Assembly (NCBI RefSeq): GCF_014203115.1 | Contig: NZ_JACHIJ010000002.1 | Location: forward strand, 558,001 to 622,000 | Direction: 5' to 3' | Source: Afipia massiliensis | GTDB lineage: Bacteria > Pseudomonadota > Alphaproteobacteria > Rhizobiales > Xanthobacteraceae | Length of the DNA: 64,000 bases | In this document: positions 17,136 through 25,484 of the stretch, one piece after another | Layout of the letters: every line of letters starts with the position of its first letter | Numbering within the stretch: the stretch's first letter is position 1 | Program-made: the position numbers and the translations under genes | Notes under the pieces: model-generated | What the model was told of the DNA's origin: nothing | The model's input: the letters and a program-made list of their open reading frames with translations, nothing else | Databases searched by the model: none

Positions 17136-19916
17136 ATGAATCTCGTCATTGTCGAGTCGCCTGCGAAGGCCAAGACGATCAACAAGTATTTGGGCTCCGG
17201 CTACGAGGTTTTGGCCTCGTATGGCCATGTCCGCGACCTTCCGGCCAAGAATGGATCGGTCGATCCGGAGGCCGATTTCCAGATGATCTGGGAAAATGAC
17301 CCCAAGGCGGCCGGCCGTCTCAACGATATCGCCAAGGCGCTCAAGAGCGCGGACAAGCTGATCCTCGCAACCGACCCTGATCGAGAAGGCGAAGCGATCT
17401 CCTGGCACGTCCTGGAGATCATGAAGCAGAAGCGTGCGCTCAAGGACCAGAAGATCGAGCGCGTGGTCTTCAACGCCATCACCAAACAGGCCGTCACCGA
17501 GGCCATGAAGAATCCGCGCGAGATCGACGGTGCGCTGGTCGACGCCTATCTGGCGCGCCGCGCGCTCGACTATCTGGTCGGGTTTACCCTCTCTCCTGTT
17601 CTTTGGCGCAAACTGCCCGGCGCGCGTTCAGCCGGCCGCGTGCAGTCCGTCGCCTTGCGGCTGGTCTGCGACCGCGAACTCGAAATCGAGAAATTTGTCC
17701 CGCGCGAATACTGGTCGCTGCTCACCACGCTGGCGACACCCCGTGGCGAATCCTTCGAGGCACGCCTCGTCGGCGCCGACGGCAGGAAACTGCAGCGCCT
17801 CGATATCGGCACCGGTGCGGAAGCCGAGGATTTCAAGAAAGCGATCGAAGCCGCGAACTTCACCGTCTCCGCGGTGGAAGCCAAGCCGGCGCGCCGCAAT
17901 CCGCAGTCGCCGTTCACCACATCGACGCTACAGCAGGAAGCCAGCCGCAAGCTCGGCTTTGCGCCAGCGCACACCATGCGCATCGCCCAGCGTCTTTATG
18001 AAGGCATCGACATCGGCGGCGAAACCACCGGTCTCATTACTTATATGCGTACCGACGGCGTTCAGATCGATCCGTCCGCCATCACGCAGGTCCGCAAGGT
18101 GATCGGCGAGGACTACGGCAAGGCTTACGTGCCGGATTCCCCGCGCCAGTACACCTCGAAGGCGAAGAATGCGCAGGAAGCGCACGAAGCCATCCGCCCG
18201 ACGGATCTTTCGCGCCGTCCTTCTTCGCTCAAGGCCAGGCTCGATAACGATCAGGCGCGGCTCTACGAATTGATCTGGATGCGCACGGTCGCGAGCCAGA
18301 TGGAATCCGCCGAAATGGAGCGCACCACCGTCGACATCACGGCGAAGGCGGGTGTGCGCGTGCTCGAATTGCGCGCCACCGGTCAGGTCGTCAAGTTCGA
18401 CGGCTTCCTCGCGGTGTATCAGGAAGGCCGCGACGACGACGGCGATGACGAAGATAGCAAGCGCCTCCCCGTCATCAACCAGGGCGAAGCGCTCAAGCGC
18501 GAAAGCCTCAACGTCAGTCAGCATTTCACCGAACCGCCGCCGCGTTTCTCGGAAGCCTCGCTCGTGAAACGCATGGAAGAACTTGGCATCGGCCGCCCTT
18601 CCACCTATGCGTCGATCATTCAGGTGCTGAAAGATCGCGGCTATGTGAAGCTCGAGAAGAAGCGCCTGCACGGCGAGGACAAGGGCCGCGTCGTGGTGGC
18701 CTTCCTCGAGAATTATTTTGCGCGCTATGTGGAATTCGATTTCACCGCCGACCTCGAGGAAAAGCTCGACAAGATTTCAAACAATGAAATCTCGTGGAAG
18801 AAGGTTCTGGCGGATTTCTGGAAGGACTTCATCGGCGCCGTCAACGACATCAAGGACGTCCGCGTCACCGAAGTGCTCGACGTGCTCGACGCGATGCTCG
18901 GCGAACATATCTACGAGCCGCGCGCCGATGGCGGCGATCCCCGCCAGTGCCCGAGTTGCGGCAACGGCAAACTCAATCTGAAGGCCGGCAAGTTCGGCGC
19001 TTTCGTCGGCTGCTCGAACTATCCCGAGTGCCGCTACACACGGCCCCTCGCCGCATCGAGCGGATCGAGCGATCGTCCGCTGGGCAAGGACCCGGTCTCG
19101 GGTCTTGAAGTTGCGGTCAAGGCCGGACGTTTTGGTCCATACATTCAGCTCGGCGAGCCTAAGGACTACGGCGAGGACGAGAAGCCGAAGCGTGCGGGCA
19201 TTCCGAAGAACATGTCGCCTGCCGACGTTGAACTCGAACTTGCGCTCAAGCTTCTGTCGCTGCCGCGCGATATCGGGCCGCATCCGGAAGACGGCGAAGT
19301 GATCACAGCCGGCATCGGCCGGTTCGGTCCGTTCGTCCGCCACGGCAAGACTTACGCAAGTCTGGAAGCGGGTGACGATGTCTACCACGTCGGCCTCAAC
19401 CGGGCTGTGACGCTGATCGCGGAGAAGATCGCCAAGGGTCCGAGCCGCCGTTTCGGTGCGGACCCCGGCAAGCCGCTCGGCGAGTATCCCGCACGCGGCG
19501 GCACCATCATGGTCAAGAGCGGCCGTTATGGTGCTTACGTGACCATCGACGGCATCAACGCCACGATCCCGAGCGACAAGACGCCAGAAACCATCACACT
19601 GCCGGAAGCCATCGCCCTGATCGAGGAGCGCGCGGCCAAGGGCGGCGGCAAGCCGAAGCGTGCGGCCAAGAAGACCGCGAAGAAGAAGCCCGCCAAGGCC
19701 GCGGCCAGCGCGAATGGTGCGGCTGAATCCGAAAAGCCTCCGAAGAAGCCCGCCGCCAAGAAGAAAGCGGCCGCGAAAAAAGCTGCGCCAAAGAAAGCCG
19801 CAGCCGAGCCGGTTTTGCTGAAGGATGCTAAAGCCAAGGCGGACGTTGCGAAGGTTGCGGCTGCCAAGGTCGCGAAGGTCGCGGAAAAGAAGAGCGCCGG
19901 TAAAGCACGCGGATAA
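17136..19916 (+). CDS. topA: DNA topoisomerase I
   Basis: 926 residues. Type IA topoisomerase that relaxes negative supercoils. The TOPRIM domain opens MNLVIVESPAKAKTINKYL and has ATDPDREGEAISWH with the acidic metal ligands. The active-site tyrosine is Tyr303 in GLITYMRTDG. A zinc-finger block at about residues 605-633 has CPSCGNG and CSNYPEC, followed by Topo-C repeats. The last 110 residues are Lys/Ala-rich (KKTAKKKPAKAAA, repeated KKA units), as in other alphaproteobacterial TopA tails that bind DNA without sequence specificity. The stop overlaps the rnr start by one base. Confidence 0.98.
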   Translation: MNLVIVESPAKAKTINKYLGSGYEVLASYGHVRDLPAKNGSVDPEADFQMIWENDPKAAGRLNDIAKALKSADKLILATDPDREGEAISWHVLEIMKQKRALKDQKIERVVFNAITKQAVTEAMKNPREIDGALVDAYLARRALDYLVGFTLSPVLWRKLPGARSAGRVQSVALRLVCDRELEIEKFVPREYWSLLTTLATPRGESFEARLVGADGRKLQRLDIGTGAEAEDFKKAIEAANFTVSAVEAKPARRNPQSPFTTSTLQQEASRKLGFAPAHTMRIAQRLYEGIDIGGETTGLITYMRTDGVQIDPSAITQVRKVIGEDYGKAYVPDSPRQYTSKAKNAQEAHEAIRPTDLSRRPSSLKARLDNDQARLYELIWMRTVASQMESAEMERTTVDITAKAGVRVLELRATGQVVKFDGFLAVYQEGRDDDGDDEDSKRLPVINQGEALKRESLNVSQHFTEPPPRFSEASLVKRMEELGIGRPSTYASIIQVLKDRGYVKLEKKRLHGEDKGRVVVAFLENYFARYVEFDFTADLEEKLDKISNNEISWKKVLADFWKDFIGAVNDIKDVRVTEVLDVLDAMLGEHIYEPRADGGDPRQCPSCGNGKLNLKAGKFGAFVGCSNYPECRYTRPLAASSGSSDRPLGKDPVSGLEVAVKAGRFGPYIQLGEPKDYGEDEKPKRAGIPKNMSPADVELELALKLLSLPRDIGPHPEDGEVITAGIGRFGPFVRHGKTYASLEAGDDVYHVGLNRAVTLIAEKIAKGPSRRFGADPGKPLGEYPARGGTIMVKSGRYGAYVTIDGINATIPSDKTPETITLPEAIALIEERAAKGGGKPKRAAKKTAKKKPAKAAASANGAAESEKPPKKPAAKKKAAAKKAAPKKAAAEPVLLKDAKAKADVAKVAAAKVAKVAEKKSAGKARG

Positions 19917-22246
19917 TGAAAAAGAAAACCGACGCGACAACTGCCTTTCCCGACAGAGAGAGCATTGTCGCGTTCGTCAAGACGCACCCCGGTGAAGCCG
20001 GCATACGCGAACTGGCGCGACATTTCGGATTGAAGAACGAATCCCGCGCGGCGCTGCGACGCATTCTGCGTGAACTCGCCGACGAAGGACTGATCGCCAA
20101 GCAGGGCAAGAAGGTCCACGAGGTCAAGGCTCTCCCCCCGACCATCGTTGCGGACATCACAAGCCGCGACAGCGACGGCGAACTGATCGCCACGCCTGCC
20201 GAATGGCTTGAAGAAACCGACGGCCCTGCCCCGGTCATTCGCATCCATGTCCCGCGCAAGGCCGCACCCGGCACCGCCGCGGGCGTCGGCGACCGCGCGC
20301 TGCTGCGTATCGAGAAGCCCGACAACAAACACGAGAAGACCTACCGCGGCCGGGTCATCAAGCTGCTCGATAAAGCCAGAAACCGCGTGCTCGGAATTTT
20401 CCGCACGCTGCCGAATGGCGACGGGCGCCTGATTCCGATCGACAAGAAGCAGGTCGGCCGGGAACTCGCGATCACTGCCGCCGATGCAAACGGCGCGCAG
20501 GACGGCGATCTGGTCAGCGTCGAACTGATGCGCTCGCGCGGCTATGGATTGCCGTCCGGCCGGGTGAAGGAACGCCTCGGCTCGCTGAAGACCGAGAAGG
20601 CTGTGAGCCTGATCGCGATCCACGCCCACGAAATCCCGCAGGAATTTCCTGCCGACGTCATCCGAGAATCCGAGGCTGCGAAACCCGCGACGCTTGCCGG
20701 ACGCGAGGACTGGCGCGACGTTCCGCTGGTTACCATCGATCCGCCGGACGCGAAGGACCACGACGACGCGGTCCATGCCGAACTGGACAACGATCCGAGC
20801 AACAAGGGCGGCTATATCGTCAACGTCGCCATTGCCGATGTCGCGTTCTACGTGCGGCCGCAATCGCCGCTCGACAGCGAGGCACTCAAGCGCGGCAACT
20901 CGGTGTATTTCCCCGACCGCGTCGTGCCGATGCTGCCCGAGCGCATCTCGAACGATCTGTGTTCGCTGAAGCCCAGCGAGCCGCGCGGCGCGCTGGCGGT
21001 GCGCATGGTGATCGACAAGGATGGCCGCAAGCGCTCGCACACCTTCCACCGGGTGCTGATGCGCTCGGCGGCGAAGCTGAACTACGCGCAGGCGCAGGCC
21101 GCCATCGACGGGCGGCCCGACGACACCACCGGCCCCCTGCTCGATTCGATCCTGAAGCCGCTCTACGACGCCTATGCGCTGGTGAAACGCGCGCGCGATG
21201 AGCGCGATCCGCTCGACCTCGACCTTCCGGAACGCAAGATCCTGCTGAAGGCCGACGGCACGGTGGACCGCGTGGTGACGCCGGAACGGCGCGACGCGCA
21301 CCGGCTGATCGAAGAATTCATGATTCTCGCCAACGTCGCGGCGGCGGAAACGCTCGAGAAGAAAGCGCTGCCGCTGATCTATCGCGTACACGATGAGCCG
21401 ACGGTGGAGAAGGTTCATAACCTTCAGGAATTTCTCAAGACCCTCGACATCTCCTTTGCGAAGACCGGCGCATTGCGCCCGACGCTGTTCAACCGCGTCC
21501 TGGCCCATGTCAAAGGCCATGACTCCGAGCCGCTGGTGAACGAGGTCGTGCTGCGCTCGCAGGCGCAGGCGGAATATTCCGCCGACAATTACGGCCATTT
21601 CGGCCTCAACCTGCGGCGCTATGCTCATTTCACCTCGCCGATCCGGCGATACGCCGATCTTGTCGTGCATCGCGCACTGATCCGCGCACTCGGGCTCGGC
21701 GAAGGCGCGCTGCCCGACACCGAGACGTTTGAAACACTGAGCGAGGTGGCTGCGGCAATTTCGCTCACCGAACGCCGCGCCATGAAAGCGGAACGCGAGA
21801 CCGCCGACCGGCTGATCGCGCATTTCCTTGCAGATCGCATCGGCGCGACGTTCGAAGGGCGCATTTCCGGCGTCACCCGTGCGGGTTTGTTCGTAAAACT
21901 GAGCGATACGGGCGCGGACGGCCTCATTCCCGTGCGCACACTGGGAAGCGAGTATTACAACTACGACGAGACCCGCCACGCCCTGATCGGATCTCGCAGC
22001 GGTGCCATGCATCGATTGGGTGACGTCGTGCAGGTTCGTCTGGTAGAAGCTGCCCCGGTGGCTGGCGCGCTGCGGTTCGAATTGCTGTCCGAAGGACGGA
22101 CCGCTCCGCGCGGTGGCCGCATGCGCGATAACCGAGCCGGGAAGCCGCACACAGGCGGCAAGACCCGGCCAGGCCGCGGCAAGAAGGACGTAAAGAAATC
22201 GCGCAAGCCTTCCCGCAAGGCGCGCAAATCGAAGAAGAAGGGCTAG
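19916..22246 (+). CDS. rnr: Ribonuclease R
   Basis: 776 residues. A 3'-5' exoribonuclease of the RNB family that degrades structured RNA. Order: winged-helix part (IRELARHFGLKNESRAALRR), cold-shock domains, the RNB catalytic core with TIDPPDAKDHDDAVHAE and YIVNVAIADVAFYV (acidic Mg ligands), HFTSPIRRYADLVVHRAL, and a C-terminal S1 domain (FEGRISGVTRAGLFVKLSD). The tail is basic (KKDVKKSRKPSRKARKSKKK), common in RNase R. ATG lies in the topA stop (TAATG), so translation is coupled. Confidence 0.97.
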   Translation: MKKKTDATTAFPDRESIVAFVKTHPGEAGIRELARHFGLKNESRAALRRILRELADEGLIAKQGKKVHEVKALPPTIVADITSRDSDGELIATPAEWLEETDGPAPVIRIHVPRKAAPGTAAGVGDRALLRIEKPDNKHEKTYRGRVIKLLDKARNRVLGIFRTLPNGDGRLIPIDKKQVGRELAITAADANGAQDGDLVSVELMRSRGYGLPSGRVKERLGSLKTEKAVSLIAIHAHEIPQEFPADVIRESEAAKPATLAGREDWRDVPLVTIDPPDAKDHDDAVHAELDNDPSNKGGYIVNVAIADVAFYVRPQSPLDSEALKRGNSVYFPDRVVPMLPERISNDLCSLKPSEPRGALAVRMVIDKDGRKRSHTFHRVLMRSAAKLNYAQAQAAIDGRPDDTTGPLLDSILKPLYDAYALVKRARDERDPLDLDLPERKILLKADGTVDRVVTPERRDAHRLIEEFMILANVAAAETLEKKALPLIYRVHDEPTVEKVHNLQEFLKTLDISFAKTGALRPTLFNRVLAHVKGHDSEPLVNEVVLRSQAQAEYSADNYGHFGLNLRRYAHFTSPIRRYADLVVHRALIRALGLGEGALPDTETFETLSEVAAAISLTERRAMKAERETADRLIAHFLADRIGATFEGRISGVTRAGLFVKLSDTGADGLIPVRTLGSEYYNYDETRHALIGSRSGAMHRLGDVVQVRLVEAAPVAGALRFELLSEGRTAPRGGRMRDNRAGKPHTGGKTRPGRGKKDVKKSRKPSRKARKSKKKG

Positions 22247-22270
22247 CGCCCTTCAAAGGAGCCATTGATT

Positions 22271-22738
22271 ATGGAAAGCCGCACGATGCCTGCCGCGACC
22301 TGGACGTCGACATCTCAATCGTTGCCCAAGCGCGATCTCTGGCAGGCGATGGCGCGCGGCTTGCGATGCCGCTGCCCGAGCTGCGGCGAAGGCAAGATCT
22401 TCCGCGCCTTCTTGAAGGTCGCCGACAAGTGCCCGGCATGCGGAGAGAATCTGAGCCATCACCGCGCCGACGATCTGCCGGCCTATCTCGTGATCGTTAT
22501 CGTCGGGCACATCATTGTGCCGATCGCGCTCTGGATCGAAACCAACTATGCGCCATCGATGCTGCTGCAGCTGGCGTTCTATCTCCCCTTCACGCTGGTC
22601 TCATCGCTGTTGCTGTTGCAACCGGTCAAGGGTGCCGTGGTAGGATTGCAGTGGGCGTTCCGCATGCATGGCTTTGATGAAAGCCGGCCAGAGGGCGTCG
22701 AGGAAGGCACAATTGCGAAGCTGAACGTGGTGAAATGA
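22271..22738 (+). CDS. DUF983 family membrane protein
   Basis: About 155 residues from ATG 22271, ten bases after an AAGGAG sequence; an in-frame TTG at 22265 is too close to it. Two zinc-ribbon-like CxxC pairs, CPSCGEGKIF and CPACGENL, precede two membrane helices (YLVIVIVGHIIVPIALWI and a leucine-rich second helix). This matches DUF983, of unknown function. It lies between rnr and a Nudix gene with an ATGA overlap at the downstream end. Confidence 0.9.
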   Translation: MESRTMPAATWTSTSQSLPKRDLWQAMARGLRCRCPSCGEGKIFRAFLKVADKCPACGENLSHHRADDLPAYLVIVIVGHIIVPIALWIETNYAPSMLLQLAFYLPFTLVSSLLLLQPVKGAVVGLQWAFRMHGFDESRPEGVEEGTIAKLNVVK

Positions 22739-23469
22739 GCGAGCCTGAGAAAGAAGAAAAGGAAGACGACAGTCATCCTTACCGCCGCCCGAAAGATGCC
22801 GCGACGCTGATTCTTGTCGATCGCAGCGGAAGCGTGCCCAAGGTTCTGGTCGGCAAGCGGCATGACAAGGTCATCTTCATGCCGGGCAAATTCGTGTTCC
22901 CCGGCGGACGCGTCGATGCAACCGACAACCGCATCCCCGTCGCGGCGGAAATCCCCAAAGCCCTTGAAAAAAAGCTGACAGGCGGCAGCCCGAAGATCGC
23001 GCCTGCCCGCGCCCGCGCGCTGGCCGTCGCTGCCATTCGTGAAGCCTGCGAGGAAACAGGGCTTTGCCTTGGACGGCAGGTCGCACGCATGAATGGCGCC
23101 GCGGCGAAGCTGGCCGGCGAATGGAAGCCGTTCGCCGACGCCGGACTGCTGCCCGATCCGTCCGGACTGTTCCTGATTGCCCGCGCCATCACCCCGCCCG
23201 GCCGGGTCCGGCGATTCGACACGCGGTTTTTTACCGCCGACGCATCATCGATCGCGCACCGGGTTGAAGGCGTCGTCCATGCGGATGCCGAACTTGTCGA
23301 ACTCGTTTGGGTCGAGCTTGGTTCACTGTCTCTCGCGGATCTGCATCAGATGACGAAGATGGTGCTGCGCGAGCTGGACAAGCGCCTCGCCATGGGACCG
23401 CTGTCTCATGCGGCGGAGGTGCCGTTCTTCCATTTCTACGGCGGCAAGATGCAGCGGGACGTCATCTGA
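22735..23469 (+). CDS. NUDIX hydrolase with an insertion in the Nudix box region
   Basis: 244 residues. The catalytic helix reads AIREACEETGL, matching the REUxEExGU part of the Nudix box. The glycine-rich strand before it (FVFPGGRVDATDN) is separated by an insertion of about 40 residues, an arrangement seen in NUDT19-like acyl-CoA-type or RNA-cap members. The substrate is unknown; coenzyme A derivatives are one option. It starts within the DUF983 stop (ATGA), so it belongs to the topA-rnr run. Confidence 0.88.
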   Translation: MSEPEKEEKEDDSHPYRRPKDAATLILVDRSGSVPKVLVGKRHDKVIFMPGKFVFPGGRVDATDNRIPVAAEIPKALEKKLTGGSPKIAPARARALAVAAIREACEETGLCLGRQVARMNGAAAKLAGEWKPFADAGLLPDPSGLFLIARAITPPGRVRRFDTRFFTADASSIAHRVEGVVHADAELVELVWVELGSLSLADLHQMTKMVLRELDKRLAMGPLSHAAEVPFFHFYGGKMQRDVI

Positions 23470-23532
23470 TTCTGCCTCCGGTGGAACAGTCCTCCTGCAT
23501 CCGCGCCGTAATTGCAGAGGCCTGAAGTTGTC

Positions 23533-24000
23533 ATGACGACCGCCATTGCACCGGAACTGTCAGTCTCGGAGTGGCTCAATGCAGCCGCGCCGCTCACGCT
23601 TGCGGGCCTTCGCGGGCGTCCCGTTCTGCTTCACGCCTTCCAGATGCTCTGCCCCGGCTGCGTATCGCACGGCACGCCGCAAACTCAACGCGCGCACGAT
23701 ATGTTCAGGAACACGGACTTGCAGGTTATCGGTCTGCATTCCGTTTTCGAACACCACGAAGCCATGAAACCGGTGTCATTGAAGGCGTTCGTTCACGAGA
23801 ACAAGCTCACCTTCCCGATCGGTGTGGACACACCCGGCGAAGACACGCCGATTCCCGTGACCATGGCCAGTTATGGCATGCGCGGAACCCCGACCATGAT
23901 CCTGATCCGCCGGAATGGCACCGTGTATCATCACGGCTTTGGGCAACAGGACGACATGGCCGTCGGCGCGATGATTGCCTCGGTGTTGAGCGAACCCTAA
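23533..24000 (+). CDS. Redoxin / AhpC-TSA-like thioredoxin-fold protein
   Basis: 155 residues from ATG 23533 (MTTAIAPELSVSEWLN). The thioredoxin fold is indicated by LRGRPVLLHAFQMLCPGCVS with a CxxC, LKAFVHENKLTFPIGVD, and the cis-Pro loop RGTPTMILIRRNG. No signal peptide or membrane helix, so it is expected in the cytoplasm. It may be a thiol peroxidase-like or disulfide-handling protein. An upstream ATG at 23512 adds seven residues without a better ribosome site. Confidence 0.8.
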   Translation: MTTAIAPELSVSEWLNAAAPLTLAGLRGRPVLLHAFQMLCPGCVSHGTPQTQRAHDMFRNTDLQVIGLHSVFEHHEAMKPVSLKAFVHENKLTFPIGVDTPGEDTPIPVTMASYGMRGTPTMILIRRNGTVYHHGFGQQDDMAVGAMIASVLSEP

Positions 24001-24090
24001 CGGGTTGTGGTTTCAAGCCCCCGCGCGGACTGATATGCTACCCACTGACGGCGGCGGAACGCCCGCCAGGGATGAGCGAACCACACTTGT

Positions 24091-24930
24091 ATGCGTACCG
24101 GCGCCGCAATATCGGTCGCCGCACATGTTGCGGCTCTGACTGCGTGTCTTGTGCTCGCGGGTGTGCGTCCGTTCGACCCGACGACCGCGGAAGCCATTAC
24201 CGTCGATATCGTCACGCCCGAGGAAGCGCCGCCGCTTCCAAAGGAGCCTGACAACTACGACTTCCCCAAGCTGGACGAAAAATCTCAAGAGCAGAAGGCG
24301 CAGGAGTCGCAGCAGCAAGCTGCGCCAGAGCAGACGCCAACACCCGCCCCCGCTCCAAGCCCGGCTTCAAATCCGAAACAGGAGTCGCAGCAGGCCGCGC
24401 TCCAGCAACAGGCCACCGAACAGCCAAAACCTGCCGAGCAGGCCAAACCCGCCGAGCCACCTCAACAGCAGTCTCATCCGCAATCACAACCGCCGCCGGC
24501 ACCATCCCAGCCGGAAGTGCCGACGGCTGCGCCCGACATCACCAGCAAGTTCGGCATGATGTTCACCCTGCCGGACGCCGGAGCGGTTGGTGACTTCGAC
24601 GCCAAGGCAACGGCCGCCGCGAACATCAAGGTCGAGGATGCCGCGGCATTGCGCGCCCATCTCAAGTCCTGTTCAGTTCTGCCGAAATCGGTGGCGCCTT
24701 CCGACAATGTCCGCATCGTGCTGCGCGTGGCCTTTCAGCGCGACGGCAGGCTCGCAGCGGAACCGCTCCTGATCGAAGCAAGCGCATCCGAAAAAGGTCC
24801 CGCCCTGATGCGCAGCGCGATGGATGCGCTGGCAAAGTGCCAGCCTTACGCCATGCTCGCCCCGGATCGCTACGATCAGTGGCGCATGCTCGACCTCAGC
24901 TTCTCCCCGAAGGATTTCAAGGGCGGGTAG
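24091..24930 (+). CDS. TolA/TonB-like envelope protein
   Basis: 279 residues. A short N-terminal hydrophobic segment (AAISVAAHVAALTACLVLAG) acts as a membrane anchor, followed by a long Pro/Gln/Ala-rich linker (about residues 60-155) such as QPKPAEQAKPAE. The C-terminal domain carries VRIVLRVAFQRDGRLAAEPLLIE and YAMLAPDRYDQWRMLDLSFSP, which resembles the TonB/TolA C-terminal fold. No exbBD or tolQR genes are next to it, so its motor partner would be encoded elsewhere. The linker has low-complexity repeats that vary in such proteins. Confidence 0.75.
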   Translation: MRTGAAISVAAHVAALTACLVLAGVRPFDPTTAEAITVDIVTPEEAPPLPKEPDNYDFPKLDEKSQEQKAQESQQQAAPEQTPTPAPAPSPASNPKQESQQAALQQQATEQPKPAEQAKPAEPPQQQSHPQSQPPPAPSQPEVPTAAPDITSKFGMMFTLPDAGAVGDFDAKATAAANIKVEDAAALRAHLKSCSVLPKSVAPSDNVRIVLRVAFQRDGRLAAEPLLIEASASEKGPALMRSAMDALAKCQPYAMLAPDRYDQWRMLDLSFSPKDFKGG

Positions 24931-25102
24931 CCCGTGCCCGGCTTGGAGCGCCTCCGCGCGCGTCCAAAATCTCGGCCTGCTTTGGGGTCCCAAATCCGGA
25001 TTTTCGAGCCTGTGGAGGCTGCAAACGCGGCTGACCCTGCCTTGGGCGCCCGTTTCGCGCCGCAGAATCCGGGCTTTCCAGGGACCCCGCCCGGTCAGAA
25101 TC

Positions 25103-25139
25103 TGATCCGAAAACCGTGGCCCGCTTTTCGGAATAATGC
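25103..25139. repeat. Eroded copy of the CCGAAAACCG...CTTTTCGG hairpin repeat
   Basis: TGATCCGAAAACCGTGGCCC and GCTTTTCGGAATAATGC resemble the complete elements at 30670-30718 and 33320-33366 in order and spacing, but the outer stem has mismatches. It probably is a decayed copy of the same intergenic repeat. No T-rich tail follows. Confidence 0.5.
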
Positions 25140-25150
25140 GCCCTAAAACC

Positions 25151-25178
25151 TTGACTTTGGGGCGTTCGAAGCTAGGTT
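25151..25178 (+). promoter_or_regulatory. Predicted promoter of rpmG
   Basis: TTGACT at 25151-25156 and TAGGTT at 25173-25178 are spaced by 16 bases, a fair sigma-70 match. The rpmG ATG lies at 25243, which leaves about 60 bases of leader. Confidence 0.45.
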
Positions 25179-25242
25179 GCGGCCCAAATGCAGCTCGATT
25201 TGTCGGGTCTGCTCGTGATTCCTGACATTCGAGGTTCTGAAC

Positions 25243-25410
25243 ATGGCCAAAGCGGTCACCATCAAGGTCAAGCTCGTTTCCAGCGCGGATACCGGCTTCT
25301 ATTACGTCGCCAAGAAGAACTCGCGCACGATGACCGACAAGCTCGTGAAGAAGAAGTACGACCCGGTCGCGAAGAAGCACGTCGAGTTCCGCGAAGCCAA
25401 GATCAAGTAA
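25243..25410 (+). CDS. rpmG: Large-subunit ribosomal protein bL33
   Basis: 55 residues, [20 protein letters not shown] then [20 protein letters not shown], the standard bL33 sequence; it binds 23S rRNA near the E site. No Cys pairs are present, so this is the zinc-free form of the protein. Short for automated gene callers but clear by sequence. A strong Rho-independent terminator follows 26 bases after the stop. Confidence 0.97.
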   Translation: MAKAVTIKVKLVSSADTGFYYVAKKNSRTMTDKLVKKKYDPVAKKHVEFREAKIK

Positions 25411-25435
25411 CTATTTCAGTTGCTTACGAACGAAA

Positions 25436-25464
25436 CCGGGGCCTTTCGGCCCCGTTTTGCGTTT
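25436..25464 (+). terminator. Rho-independent terminator of rpmG
   Basis: CCGGGGCC, loop TTTC, and GGCCCCG form a stable stem, followed by TTTTGCGTTT. It lies about 25 bases after the rpmG stop and before the convergent pleD gene. Confidence 0.85.
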
Positions 25465-25484
25465 GATGCGGGATTTGACGGGTG

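Larger units (their letters stand above)
24931..25242. other. Intergenic region upstream of rpmG
   Basis: This 312-base stretch has no convincing gene. It contains, in order, a GC-rich part without clear motif, an eroded copy of the CGAAAACCGG..CTTTTCGG hairpin (25103-25139) and the rpmG promoter described separately. Confidence 0.6.

Noticed and set aside
19535-22150. Very long open frame on the minus strand opposite topA end and rnr (871 codons)
   Set aside because: It is a GC-rich shadow of rnr: its product has no domain-like order, and rnr on the other strand has a full catalytic core.
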